From: Sphaeroforma sirkka
Lineage: Eukaryota; Opisthokonta; Ichthyosporea; Ichthyophonida
Assembly (NCBI GenBank): GCA_001586965.3
Contig: LUCW03000032.1
Coordinates: 40,001 to 87,500 of the forward strand
Reading direction: 5' to 3'
DNA length: 47,500 bases
The notes beneath the pieces were generated by a model. That model was not told the origin of the DNA, searched no databases, and worked only from the letters and a program-made list of their open reading frames with translations. Shown here in pieces: positions 11,701 through 20,692 of the stretch. Each line of letters begins with the position of its first letter. The stretch's first letter is position 1. Both the position numbers and the translations under genes were made by a program.

Positions 11701-14700
11701 TACAGAAATACGATACACATGTGGGTAAGATGCTTGCTAATTCTACCCATTTGTACATGCTTATTAAACCCTATTACAGAAATACAATACACATGTGGGT
11801 GAGCGAGGACTGATGCTGTCAGGTGGAGAGAAGCAGCGAGTGGCGATTGCACGAGCCATTTTAAAGCGCCCGAGGTAGGCTATCCGTAGTGATGGATCTA
11901 CATGCATCGCCGTAGCTTCATAGCTAGCTACATCTACCCCACAGGCTTTCACGCATGTGTGTGAGGCTATCCGTAGTTGTGGGTCTGCATGCATCTCCGT
12001 AACTTCATAGCTAGCTACATCTACCCCACAGGCTTTTACGCATGTGTGTGAGGCTATCCGTAGTTGTGGATCTACGTGCATCTCCGTAGAGGTCTTCTTT
12101 TCTTCTGTTATTACGCGTATTTGTTACGCGTGTATGTGAGGCTATCCGTAGTTGTGGGTCTACATGCATCTCCGTAGTTCTTCTTTTCTTCTATTTTTAC
12201 GCATGTGTGTGAATGTATGCGCACGTGTTTTTATACATGTGTGAAAGTATGTATACACGTGTGCGCATGCACATGCACATGTGTGTGTACGTGTATGTGT
12301 GTATGTGTGTGTATGTGTGTGTGTGCGAGCTTTTCGAATGGCTGCCCACACGTACTGTGTTGTCATCTGCACCCATAAATACCCATTCCATGTTCCCACT
12401 CCCAGTCGAACCTATTTGACCAAGACCCGTGGTATGGTTCAACCCAACATCAGCGCTATACTACTATCAGTGTTCTCCTATTGCTTATAAACCGTGCTCT
12501 CTCCGACCATGCAAATTATGCCACAGCTAACCACTTGTAACCACTTGCAACCACACTTAACCACGTGCCCTGATGTCTCTCGTTTTCTCTCACCCCTTGT
12601 CTTCACTCCGTAGTATCTCAGTTAACCACTTGTAACCACTTGTAACCACACTTAACCACGTGCCCTGATGTCTCTCGTTTTCTCTCACCCCCTTGTCTAC
12701 TCCGCAGTATCTCAGTTAACCACTTGTAACCACTTGTAACCACACTTAACCACATGTCCTGATGTCTCTCGTATTCTCTCGCCCCCTTGTCTACTCCGTA
12801 GTATCTCAGTTAACCACTTATAACACTTTTAACCACACTCAACCACGTGTCCTGATGTCTCTCGTATTCTCTCGCTCCTTGTCTACTCCGTAGTATCTCA
12901 GTTAACCACTTGTAACCACCACTTATTCACGTATCCTAATGTCTCTCGTTTTCTCTCACCCCCTTGTCTACTCCGTAGTATCCTGCTGTGTGATGAGGCG
13001 ACCTCGGCCCTGGACTCAGAGACGGAGAGTCATATATTGGCTTCGTTAAAGGAGGTGTGTGTGATGCAAACGCATATCTCTCAGGAGGCGTCCGTGTGCA
13101 AAGTGTGTAGATGGTTGTGTCCATGAAGTGTATAGATACTTGTCCCTATAAAATGTATAGATAGTTTTATCTATGAAGTGTATAGACAATTGTATCTATG
13201 AAATGTATAGGTAGTTGTCTCTATGAAGTGTATAGATAGTTGTATCTATAAAGCGTATAGGTAGTTGTCTCTATGAAGTGTATAAATAGTTGCATCTATA
13301 AAGTGTATAGGTAGTTGTCTCTATGAAGTGTATAAATAGTTGTATCTATGAAGTGTATGGATAGTTGTCTCTATGAAGTGTGTAGGTAGTTGTCTCTATG
13401 AAGTGTGTAGGTAGTTGTCTCTATGAAGTGTATAGATAGTTTTATCTATGAAGTGTATAGACAATTGTATCTATGGAATGTATAGGTAGTTGTCTCTATG
13501 AAGTGTATAGATAGTTGTATCTATAAAGTGTATAGGTAGTTGTCTCTATGAAGTGTATAAATAGTTGTATCTATAAAGTGTATAGGTAGTTGTCTCTATG
13601 AAGTGTATAAATAGTTGTCTCTATGAAGTGTATAAATAGTTGTATCTATAGTGTATAGGTAGTTGTCTCTATGAAGTGTATAAATAGTTGTATCTATGAA
13701 GTGTATAGATAGTTGTATCTATGAAGTGTATGGATAGTTGTCTCTATGAAGTGTATAGGTAGTTGTCTCTATGAAGTGTATAGATAGTTGTATATATGGT
13801 GTGTCTGTATAAATAAGAGGTAGACTTGCAGGACGTGTCAATAGGCAGCCACCATCCCAGTGGTATGTATATCCACTCATATGCCTTCACAACGCTACAA
13901 CTCCTAGCGATTACAAGTTCTAAAATGACCCTGTACTAAAACCTGGTTTATCTATATATGTATGCATCATGCCATGTGTCCATTACCCTGTACTATCAGC
14001 TGGTTTATCCATATAAGCATGCACCATGCCGTACATTCCTTACACCTACTACCCTTGGGCTGTGCTTGTATCTTATATCTGTATATAGAACATCTCATAC
14101 AACACCACTCACTGCACCTCACAGATATCCAAGGACCGAACATCCATATTCATCGCTCATCGGCTGTCGACCGTCACGCACTGTGACATCATATTCGTGC
14201 TGCAAGAAGGGAAGGTGGTTGAACACGGCACCCATATGAAGGTATGCGGCGTTTGGTTGGCATGGTAACCGAATTGCCTTTTGTTCAGAAATAAGGGGTG
14301 CAACGGCAGGTTCAACGCAGACACTCGGACAATTCAAACATCCAGTCATGTGTGTATATTACAAACATCCAGTCATGTGTGTATATTATAAACATCCAGT
14401 CATGTACATAAATAAACCTGATGCACATCGGTAGATGACCTATCCATTGCCGGTTGCAGAGTTGGTCAATGTCTGTGCTATTATTTTGCTGCAGTAATGA
14501 GTGCCGGCTATTCTATATTAGACTTTTAGGAGTGTGTAGATGTGTGTATCTATGTGTGTACGTGTGCATGAGTGAGTGTGTAAATGTGTGTGGTGTACTA
14601 AACAAGCGGGTGTGCAAATCCGTCGTTGCCTTGACTATGCACGTACATAGCTGACACCTGCACTGTCAGACGCTTGGTCCTCGTACTCGTCTGCCATCAA

Positions 14701-15140
14701 TTGACGCGCATTCTAACCAAAAACCCTAAACCCTAAAACTTATGGGTGTGAGACTTGTTCATAAACAACTGTGTGGTTTTGAGCAACACGTCGTGTATCT
14801 CTCCTAACCGCTCACTGTTCCGGTCCACTGCATGGTTCAGTAATGAGATCACAGTTCACTTTGGTCCGCTGATTCGGTAGTGCCCTTGCAAGTAGTTACC
14901 ATCCAGAGCTTCCCATGCCAAACACGCGTATAGCTTTCTTTAATTTAATAATCCCTGTGTTATTCTACTGTTTGGTTTGTTCCGTACTATGTCTGTGTTC
15001 AGCTGCTGTCCAAGAAGGGAGTCTATGAGAACCTGTGGCAAAGGCAACACGCACCCGAAGTAGAGATGTCTGAGGCCGACAAGGCTTGGGCAGCCGCCAA
15101 CAAGCCTACCACACAATTAGAAAAACCCATAATACAATAA
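963..15140 (+). CDS. ABCB7: Mitochondrial ABC half-transporter, ABCB7/Atm1 family, 16 exons
   Basis: Inner-membrane ABC exporter; the family exports a glutathione-linked sulfur species from the matrix for cytosolic Fe-S assembly. Exons: 963-1256, 2878-2958, 3708-3825, 4271-4448, 4986-5115, 5765-5932, 6916-7094, 8090-8213, 8496-8595, 9229-9405, 9685-9698, 10477-10605, 11780-11874, 12979-13054, 14125-14241, 15003-15140. All introns are GT-AG, phases agree, and the sum is 2118 nt (705 aa; human ABCB7 is about 750). Residues 1-19 are basic and Ser-rich, fitting a presequence. The transmembrane part (about 99-424) carries family stretches such as NYETVKYFN and [19 protein letters not shown]. The nucleotide-binding domain has Walker [10 protein letters not shown] (473-481), Q-loop Q521, signature LSGGE (577-581), Walker B ILLCDE (597-602) and H-loop His633. 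The start is the ATG at 963; no exon upstream was sought successfully. Oddities: a CA microsatellite is translated at about residues 28-46, there is a 14-nt micro-exon, and Asn replaces the usual Asp in [10 protein letters not shown]. Confidence 0.93.
1290..2760. repeat. Intron 1 minisatellite, about 21-bp CATGCATG unit
   Basis: Intron 1 (1257-2877) is almost wholly a tandem array of about 70 units of the form TTAATCCATGCATGTGTGTA, with point and length variants. Each unit holds the palindrome CATGCATG. The array starts within about 35 bases of the donor and stops about 115 bases before the acceptor. The open frames in it on both strands are periodic and not genes. Confidence 0.95.
2995..3135. 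repeat. Degenerate TTTAGGG-like repeats in intron 2
   Basis: Repeated GGTTTAGGG, GGTTTACGG and AGGGTTTT blocks are separated by short AT-rich spacers. They resemble decayed plant-type telomere repeats. Intron 2 spans 2959-3707. Confidence 0.7.
3436..3500. repeat. (TA)n(TG)n microsatellite in intron 2
   Basis: A compound dinucleotide tract of about 12 TA and about 20 TG steps. A second, shorter TG run lies at about 3613-3665, close to the exon 3 acceptor. Confidence 0.9.
3810..4270. repeat. Intron 3: duplicated exon 3 end plus a 48-bp minisatellite reaching the acceptor
   Basis: The last bases of exon 3 and its donor (CTGATCATCTCATGTATGTA, about 3812-3831) recur as CTGTGATCATCTCCTGTCTG near 3882-3901. 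From about 3950 to 4260 runs a unit of about 48 bp (TATCTGATATGTCCTGTTGT...) in about seven copies. The last copy is continuous with the real acceptor TATACAG at 4264-4270. Confidence 0.85.
4449..4985. repeat. Intron 4 tandem repeats ending at the acceptor
   Basis: Three arrays in series: (ACACACATACGC)n just after the donor (4450-4535), a roughly 30-bp unit around TATACAAGCGTGTCTATTAG (4655-4815), and a 20-bp unit CACACACCTACTATACTAAC (4825-4975). The final 20-bp copy grades into the acceptor CACACACCTGCAG. Confidence 0.88.
5475..5750. repeat. (ACTC)n microsatellite in intron 5
   Basis: A dense CACTCACT tract interrupted by ACATAC blocks, ending about 15 bases before the exon 6 acceptor at 5764. 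The Thr-His-Ser open frames in it are repeat artefacts. Confidence 0.92.
5935..6355. repeat. Intron 6 minisatellite of about 110 bp
   Basis: Four to five imperfect units contain CACGCTACACAGTACAAG and GAAAGTATAGTACGTCTCAT. The array begins directly behind the exon 6 donor at 5933, and the first, more diverged unit includes the donor-proximal bases. Confidence 0.85.
6690..6885. repeat. TTACA-rich repeat in intron 6
   Basis: A roughly 90-bp unit (GCGTTACACTACATTACGTA and flank) is present twice, with a partial third copy, about 30 bases before the exon 7 acceptor at 6915. The rest of intron 6 (6360-6690) is AT/GT-rich without recognisable content. Confidence 0.8.
7071..7515. repeat. Intron 7: four tandem copies of the exon 7 end plus donor
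   Basis: The exon 7 end GATGTGGTGTTTGTTAA and its donor GTAAGT (7078-7100) recur at about 7129-7150, 7191-7214 and 7358-7380; the third copy is identical across the junction. A linked segment of about 100 bp (CACATGTTCACCTCTTTCTA...) occurs twice (about 7260 and 7415). In the exon frame the donor reads AAG TAA, so read-through would stop at once. Confidence 0.92.
7515..8075. repeat. 25-bp minisatellite in intron 7
   Basis: About 22 copies of a 25-bp unit, CATTCCTATACACATGCTTA plus AATAA. The last copy ends about 20 bases before the exon 8 acceptor at 8089. Confidence 0.93.
8222..8350. repeat. 64-bp tandem duplication behind the exon 8 donor
   Basis: Two near-identical copies of a unit beginning ACACGTAGGACAATTTA, starting within ten bases of the donor at 8214. 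The rest of intron 8 up to 8495 shows nothing recognisable. Confidence 0.85.
8592..8700. repeat. Intron 9 donor-proximal duplication
   Basis: The donor segment GGTATGTTATCTGTGTACTC (from 8595) is repeated as GGTAAGTGATCTGTGTACTC about 46 bp later and degrades in a third copy. The second copy is a good-looking decoy donor. A TA/TG tract follows at 8700-8750. Confidence 0.85.
9121..9248. repeat. 45-bp repeats spanning the exon 10 acceptor and exon start
   Basis: Two upstream copies of the acceptor region (TTTGG then GTTTATCACCAC, at about 9134 and 9179) precede the real one (TTTAG then GTTTATCGTACACC, 9224 on). The copies include the first 15 to 20 coding bases of exon 10. Both decoys have GG where the real site has AG. 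Confidence 0.85.
9342..9698 (+). repeat. Tandem duplication of coding sequence enclosing a candidate newborn intron
   Basis: A coding segment of exon 10 (9342-9419) recurs at 9621-9698 with an offset of exactly 279 bases; a GT-rich tract fills the space. Both copies contain TAGGTGT. Splicing from AG|GTGTGG (9405/9406) to TAG|GTGTAG (9684/9685) removes exactly 279 bases and leaves the 14-nt exon 9685-9698, which restores the conserved GVVPQ in frame before a GTATGT donor. The skipped second copy has a TGA at 9678-9680. The first copy has lost the CAG|GT donor beside the microsatellite. Confidence 0.85.
9418..9955. repeat. GT-rich microsatellite in introns 10 and 11
   Basis: Irregular (GT)n with TATTTATGTACGTTTGTG-type higher-order units on both sides of the duplicated coding segment. 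The Cys-Val-rich open frames on both strands are artefacts. Confidence 0.9.
10205..10440. repeat. Roughly 66-bp minisatellite before exon 12
   Basis: Four units contain TATGTAGTGAATAATCCC and CACGTACACCCTCAGATAC. They are followed by telomere-like CCCTAAACCC and ACCCTAAAAT (about 10433-10458), then the acceptor at 10476. The stretch 9960-10200 holds nothing recognised. Confidence 0.85.
10612..10985. repeat. Donor-side minisatellite in the intron after exon 12
   Basis: Repeats of TTGTTATGATAGTCTTGGCA, GAGCCATGTCTTATATTGCT and GCATGACTACACGTGCAT in about three long units. The first GCATGACTACACGTGCAT lies 15 bases behind the donor at 10606, so the array is anchored at the 5' splice site. Confidence 0.82.
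11185..11805 (+). repeat. Nine decoy copies of the exon 13 acceptor and exon start, plus the real one
   Basis: Acceptor-like ACAG followed by AAATACGATACACAT occurs at about 11192, 11232, 11272, 11340, 11413, 11485, 11559, 11632 and 11704, then at the real site (AG at 11778-11779). Most units are about 72-75 bp. The better copies carry 24 or more bases matching the exon start and read KYDTHVGE, while the real exon reads KYNTHVGE. Confidence 0.93.
11875..12190. repeat. Donor-side repeats of the intron after exon 13
   Basis: Four units start at or near the donor (GGCTATCCGTAGT..., first at about 11877) and continue with GGTCTACATGCATCTCCGTA. Most units are about 85 bp. The rest of the intron to 12500 includes a GT/CA tract at 12280-12330. 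Confidence 0.85.
12515..12985 (+). repeat. 94-bp repeats each carrying a complete 3' splice site
   Basis: Acceptor copies with pyrimidine tract and CTCCGTAG (or CTCCGCAG) followed by TAT end at 12613, 12707, 12801 and 12893, then at the real site 12978. Spacings are 94, 94, 92 and 85. The decoys continue TATCTCAGTTAACC where the exon continues TATCCTGCTGTG. Confidence 0.92.
13115..13800. repeat. 25-bp minisatellite in the intron after exon 14
   Basis: About 27 copies of a unit around GTAGTTGTCTCTATGAAGTG. The remaining 13800-14124 has nothing recognised except the exon 15 acceptor at its end. Confidence 0.93.
14335..14405. repeat. 26-bp triplicate in the last intron
   Basis: AACATCCAGTCATGTGTGTA-type units repeat about three times. 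The rest of 14410-15002 is unrecognised apart from a CCCTAAACCCTAAAAC telomere-like stretch at about 14722-14738. Confidence 0.85.
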
Positions 15141-15955
15141 ACCTCTCAATGTCACAACCATGCCTAGCAATTAGAAAACCCCACAATACAATAAACCTCT
15201 CAATGTCACAACCATGCCTAACAATTAGACAGCCCCATAACACAATAAACCTCTCGATGTCACAACCATGCCTAACAATTAGAAAGCCTCATAATACTAT
15301 GAACCTGTCAGTCACGACCATGACTAACAATTAGATAAATCCATAATACAATAAACCTCTCAATGTCACAACCATGCCTAACAATTAGATAAACCCATAA
15401 TACAATAAACCTCTCAATGTCTAACAACTGGAAAAAAACCTATAATACAATAAACCTCTCAATGTCACAACCATGCCTAACAATTAGATAAACCCATAAT
15501 ACAATAAACCTCTCAATGTCTAACAACTGGAAAAACCTATAATACAATAAACCTCTCAATGTCGCAACCATGAATAACAATTAGATAAACCCATAATACA
15601 ATAAACCTCTCAATGTCTAACAACTGGAAAAACCTATAATACAATAAACCTCTCAATGTCACAACCATGCCTAACAATTAGATAAACCCATAATACAATA
15701 AACCTCTCAATGTCTAACAACTGGAAAAACCTAAAATACAATAAACCTCTCAATGTCACAATGCCTAAGAAATACAATAAACCTCTCAATGTCGCAACCA
15801 TGAATAACAATTAGATAAACCCATAATACAATAAACATCTCAATGCCTACCAACTAGAAAAGCCTAAAATACAATAAACCTCTCAATGTCACAATGCCTA
15901 AGAAATACAATAAACCTCTCAATGCCACAATGCCTAAGCACCGTTCACAAACTAT
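15113..15955 (+). repeat. 3'-end minisatellite copying the stop codon and AATAAA
   Basis: The last coding bases (CAATTAGAAAAACCCATAAT, then ACAATAA ending at 15140) are the first unit of an array of about 54 bp per unit, with a shorter variant interleaved. About 17 copies follow, nearly all containing ACAATAAACCTCTCAATG. AATAAA at 15136-15141 overlaps the TAA stop, so each unit brings a potential poly(A) signal. Confidence 0.9.
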
Positions 15956-16182
15956 CTCTTACACGCTGTGTTGATGTGTTTCATGTACCCCAGGTGGAAT
16001 GGCTTGGGCTATGTAGAGCTCGACCACACACACACAACCGGAGTCGATACTTAACTTTCAAGTTCGACTAGTTTGTTTAGGTTTCAGCTGACTGGTTATC
16101 ATGCCTGAATAAATAGGCGATCACAGCTTCATTCTCTACTGCGAACATGGGTGGCTTGACACACTCGTAGTATACATATCGA

Positions 16183-16430
16183 CCAACAGGTGTATGGTCA
16201 GACCATATACCTTGGTGTAAGTGTAGTTAACGTAGCTGTCACTTCACAAGGTGTATGGATAGACCACATCCCTTGGTGAAGAGTAGTTAGCGTAGCTGTC
16301 ACTTCACAAGGTGTATGGATAAACCACATCCCTTGGTGTAAGTGTAGTTAACGCAGCTGTCACTTCACAAGGTGTATGGCTAGACCACATCCCTCGGTGT
16401 AAGTGTAGTGGACCCAGCTGTCACTTCTCA
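16183..16430. repeat. Roughly 61-bp tandem repeat, four units
   Basis: Units contain AGGTGTATGGATAGACCACA and CTTGGTGTAAGTGTAG. I see no gene in or beside it. Confidence 0.88.
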
Positions 16431-18305
16431 CGTACTCGCTTCAAGTACTTCCAATCCGAGCGTTGACCTGGATTCTTTGTGTCCCAAGATTATACACAAA
16501 AGACTGTTTACCTATATTTTGCGGCTTAGTTACAAGTTCTAACCTGGCCACGTCCCGAATAAGATGTCCAAAATGGCGAAGGTAAGGACTATTGGCAATC
16601 CTGAGAGTTCGGTCACAACAACTGGGTATATCTGACCGGTTTTCGCTTTGAGTGCTTGTATTCTATACCCGGTTGATTATCAATTTTCAGACTAAGAGAT
16701 TATTCTCTAAATGAAAGGTTAAATAGTGAATTAAGCGTCGATCACCTCTCTTGGGCAACGATGATGGACACCTTGAGGAGACGGTGGGGAACACCTTAAT
16801 ATCAGTTCTGAAGAGTCTATTTCATAAATGCCTATAGCTGATATTAATTTAGATATGGATCTAGTGGCGAGATTAGTCGAAGGCCTGGAGGGGTAGGGTA
16901 CCGAAGGAGGGGAGGGGTGCCTTTAGGAGGGCCCCTCCACCACCCCCCTGGGTGTACGATCACTGTAGAGTGATCTACCATCATCGTAGGTCCCTCTCTT
17001 TTTGGAGACCGTAGCTACAGCCTTCCCTCCTTTCGGGACACCTTAGACCCTCAGCCGAACTGGCAAGCTAACCCTGATTCTATCAGTGAATTACCAACAG
17101 AGGTTGATACCAATTTACTATGTGTAATAGGGTTATAGATGATAGTAACCATATATTAAAATATGTTCCAAATATTATTCCAAAAACCCCGACTTTCCTG
17201 TGTCAGGGGTACTTCTTGCTTTCAGCGAGATTCGAACCACTCTAGAATTCCTTCCACCCTTCTATTATAGCTAAGATAGGGACATATTTATATGTATCCT
17301 GATACACGTGTGTCTACTCCCTTTAAAACATACCCATACTTGCATATAAACAATCCACTAAGTTATAGTAGTAATCATAAACAGGTGTAGTCCACTCTTG
17401 AGAACTTCTCTATGATGACTAGGATATACGTGTTGAGGTAGTACCAGCTTTAATATTTTTGTAGACACATTTACACTCTATTCCAAATACGCTTGAGAAT
17501 TGAAATGACCTGATGCTGAAGCAGCACTGGACGGCAATTGATTCATCTGCACACAAAAAAAATTCAAACTGTCTTTGACGGTATGTCAGTACTGTTTCTC
17601 TTCGAGGTTGACGCAGCATCCTAGCTATCAAATACTCTAAACACGTGTTGAAAACTATCACGACCGTATCACAGCTATCTGGGAGGTGGCTCTGCTGAAT
17701 TGCAGGTTTCGTTTTGCGACTTCATGCGTATCTCGAGTGTAAGTGAAGTCTCTGACAAAAAACCTGACCTCAAATTAGTCCAAAGACTAGCCCACTAATA
17801 TCTCCTATCGAATGCAGAGCATATTCACTTTCTTACACGAACCATCACTCCGAGGTAGTCGACTTGAATATGTGTAAGATATGCACTGCCATCGAATGTT
17901 GGTGTTCACATTGCCACTACGAATCACGCGACGTATCCATGTCAGCGAGGCGACTGCGGCATTTCTTTGTGTACACAACAGTACACAATCTATAGATATT
18001 TGTCGTATGTGCGTATATTGTACAAACAACTTTGTCTTAGTGAGCCCACTGTTCTGTCGTATAGATAAATAGAGAGTTACAGTTTACCTTCTTGAACCAC
18101 AGACATCACTGTGTGTTACAAGTCTAAATAGATACTTGCCGTCAGGTGGCGCTACAACGAATTTCCCAGAACACTCGACAGGACTTGAATCAACTTACAA
18201 ATATGAAGGTGTTAAAGTACGTGATACATCAGGATACGATAAGTCCACAACACCTAAAAGCATATCCTAAAAAGAACTTGATATATGAAAATACAGAAAA
18301 AACAT
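16431..18305. other. Intergenic stretch with nothing recognised
   Basis: No open frame here resembles a known protein. A C/G-rich patch at about 16880-17045 with local inverted repeats (such as GGAGGGGCC-type arms and GATCACTGTAGAGTGATC) stands out from the AT-rich surroundings. It may be a remnant of an element, but I cannot name it. Confidence 0.5.
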
Positions 18306-18387
18306 CACACGGTGCGCGATTCGAACGCACGCGCCCAGAGGGCATTAGATTAGCAATCTAACGGAGTAACCACTTTCCTAACCGTGA
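18306..18387 (-). tRNA. tRNA-Ser(GCU)
   Basis: Read on the minus strand: D-arm GGAAAGTGGTTACTCC, anticodon arm TTAGATTGCTAATCTAA with anticodon GCT, a long type II variable arm (TGCCCTCTGGGCG) and T-arm GTGCGTTCGAATCGCGC. Acceptor stem TCACGGT/ACCGTGT has six pairs and a T-T mismatch at 1-72; discriminator G. A TTTTTT terminator follows within about ten bases. The mismatch leaves some doubt about function. Confidence 0.85.
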
Positions 18388-18540
18388 CTTGTGTATATTT
18401 TATATAAAATGTATATATATCAATGATTATTAAATATTTTAGAAACCTTCATTCATTAAAAACGGCTAAATTTTGGCGACTCATTGTAATTTTTCTGTAT
18501 TGTATTATGATATATTCAAAGTTATTGTCCTTAAATGTAA

Positions 18541-18622
18541 TCACGGTTAGGAAAGTGGTTACTCCGTTAGATTGCTAATCTAATGCCCTCTGGGCGCGTG
18601 CGTTCGAATCGCGCACCGTGTG
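18541..18622 (+). tRNA. tRNA-Ser(GCU), inverted twin
   Basis: Sequence appears identical to the minus-strand gene 153 bases away, in divergent orientation. Same anticodon GCT, same type II variable arm, same 1-72 mismatch and discriminator G, and T-runs directly downstream. Identity is essentially confined to the tRNA bodies and a few flanking bases. Confidence 0.87.
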
Positions 18623-18639
18623 ATATTTTTGATTTTTTG

Positions 18640-18970
18640 TTTGGTGACGCTGTATGTAGCTTTATCAAGCTGATGGATCGCGATTTTCATTCGTTAGCTC
18701 ATTAATACGAACGAAGTGTTAATTAAACATTGCTCAGTTTTATGTATATACTTTCTACGTCTGTTCTCCGCACAAGTTTTTGACTGCAATTGACCTTCAC
18801 CTTTTTAGTTCTTGACCGTCGCTGCATCACGCTGATAGAGCGCGATATTTTTCTGATAGTTTATGAATATGGACGAAGTGTTAATTTGAGATCAGTCAGT
18901 TCGTATATACTTTCTTCTAAGTCTGACCTCCGCAAAATTTTTGACTGTGAATGACCTTCACCCGACCTAA
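18640..18970. repeat. Two diverged direct repeats of about 160 bp
   Basis: Copies at about 18645-18808 and 18819-18967 share GACGAAGTGTTAATT-like, TATATACTTTCT, CTCCGCAAAA-like and TTGACTG-AATGACCTTCAC motifs. Origin unknown. 18970-19560 shows no gene. Confidence 0.7.
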
Positions 18971-20394
18971 AAGCTCCAAGAGCTGGATGATATCACTACA
19001 AAACTATAATCGCAACATTCTTCCTGTTTTACTTGCGATGATTGTCTCTGCCTAAGCGACCTGCTTAGATAGGTGCTGCCTTACTTATATCTGTCGATTT
19101 AAATTAGAGTAGTGCCGTAACCATTTGAATTCGAGCGAATATCTACATCGTTGCCATATAAAGTACTGAACTACTCAATGCAAATAAAAATGATGTACTA
19201 CTTATCAGGACAGTTCTAGTTTTATCCTTCCAGGTCTGAACCCTTGACCGATTTTTCTAGGCCTTGTACAAGAGCATTGCCCCACGTGCAGGGCTTTAGT
19301 CTGTTTATTATAAAGTTTATACCTTTATGATAAACTAGTAGCTGCTGAGAAAGCTCGTCGATATGTCTATAGGTTTTGGGCCTTTTTATTGGAAACACTA
19401 TCAAATACTATACTATACTTTCTAACACAGCCAAAGTTCCCACGATCGCCTAGTCAATCTTGGAAAAAGGTCTAACATCATACACTGCGTTGCCGACCTA
19501 TACATGACTGCTACAGCAAATAGTAGCAACGACCTCATATTGTTCGTCTATATTCCAAATACGACATTGTTAGTGATCATCCGCGGATTTCTAAGAGACT
19601 CTGAAGGAGGAATGGACGCAAGCCCAGCAGGCCTTCGTCAAAGAAACAGATTACATCAATAATCTGAAGCCCTGCGCCAGTACTACGAAGCCAGGAACCT
19701 TGTCCGGGTACTGTTTGCGTCACACTCCGTCTGAAGTTAGCTCCCGCCATCAAGGTAGCCCACTCATGGACATTACTTAGCCTACTCAAACATCGATCCA
19801 AGCATATCTCAGATTCCTTGCTCTTTTATATATGGTGGCTACATCCGCACACTTCCTCCCGAAGCTTAGCCCATCGAATTGAATACATCTTCCTCCGCGA
19901 TATGCTCCAGGGCATCATCTCTCCTCGGTTGTCACCTAAACCTTATTTATCGATGGCCTGATTGACGTTGACGAGCACCAGGTCCATAATGGCTACCTCG
20001 TGTCATTCATACCCAGAAATAGCATCATCATCTGTCACACAGTGGACTATTGGAGAAACTACATATGAGCAAAGCCTCCTAAATGAAGAAGCCGTTACAG
20101 GCGTGGCTCGCACAACTATTGGCCATGTACTGATTATACAGGCTATCGTACGTATTAATAATGAACTGAAAACCACTACCAACCACATAGACCGTCCTAT
20201 GCTTTGTTTCGCCTGCCAAAAATCCACACATGTCTAGCCGCGCATTCACTGCTAATTCACTCGAATGCACGAACTGTTTCCGCAAGGGATACGTATAAGT
20301 GAATTACAAAAGAAGCAATGAACAGAAATTATAACGTGACAGCAATTATTACGTGCGTTACTGGCTCTGCGATTCGCACCACTTCTCAAGGTAA

Positions 20395-20692
20395 GCTGAG
20401 ATCAATTCCGTGTCAGTCGATGGCGGCTCTACAGTAGACTACATGCAGATATCCGCGAGACATCTGTTAATTCGTGTGGAAACGGATCGATTCCCCTCCG
20501 TCTGGCCGATAACTGTAGTAAACACATACACGTCCGTGGTATTGCTGAGATTAATTTCGTGTCAGTCGATGGCGGCTCTGCAGTAGACTACATGCAGATA
20601 TCCGCGAGACATCTGTTAACTCGTGTGGAAACGGATCGATTCCCCTCCGTCTGGCCGACAACTGTAGAAAACACATACACGTCCGTGGTATT
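20395..20692 (+). repeat. 149-bp tandem duplication inside the copia fossil
   Basis: Two adjacent copies begin GCTGAGATCAATTCC and GCTGAGATTAATTTC. They are nearly identical, far more alike than the decay of the surrounding fossil would predict for an old duplication. Confidence 0.92.

Noticed and set aside
17220-17250. GATTCGAACCACTC, resembling a tRNA T-arm on the minus strand
   Set aside because: The flanking bases do not pair as a T-stem and no other tRNA parts are present.
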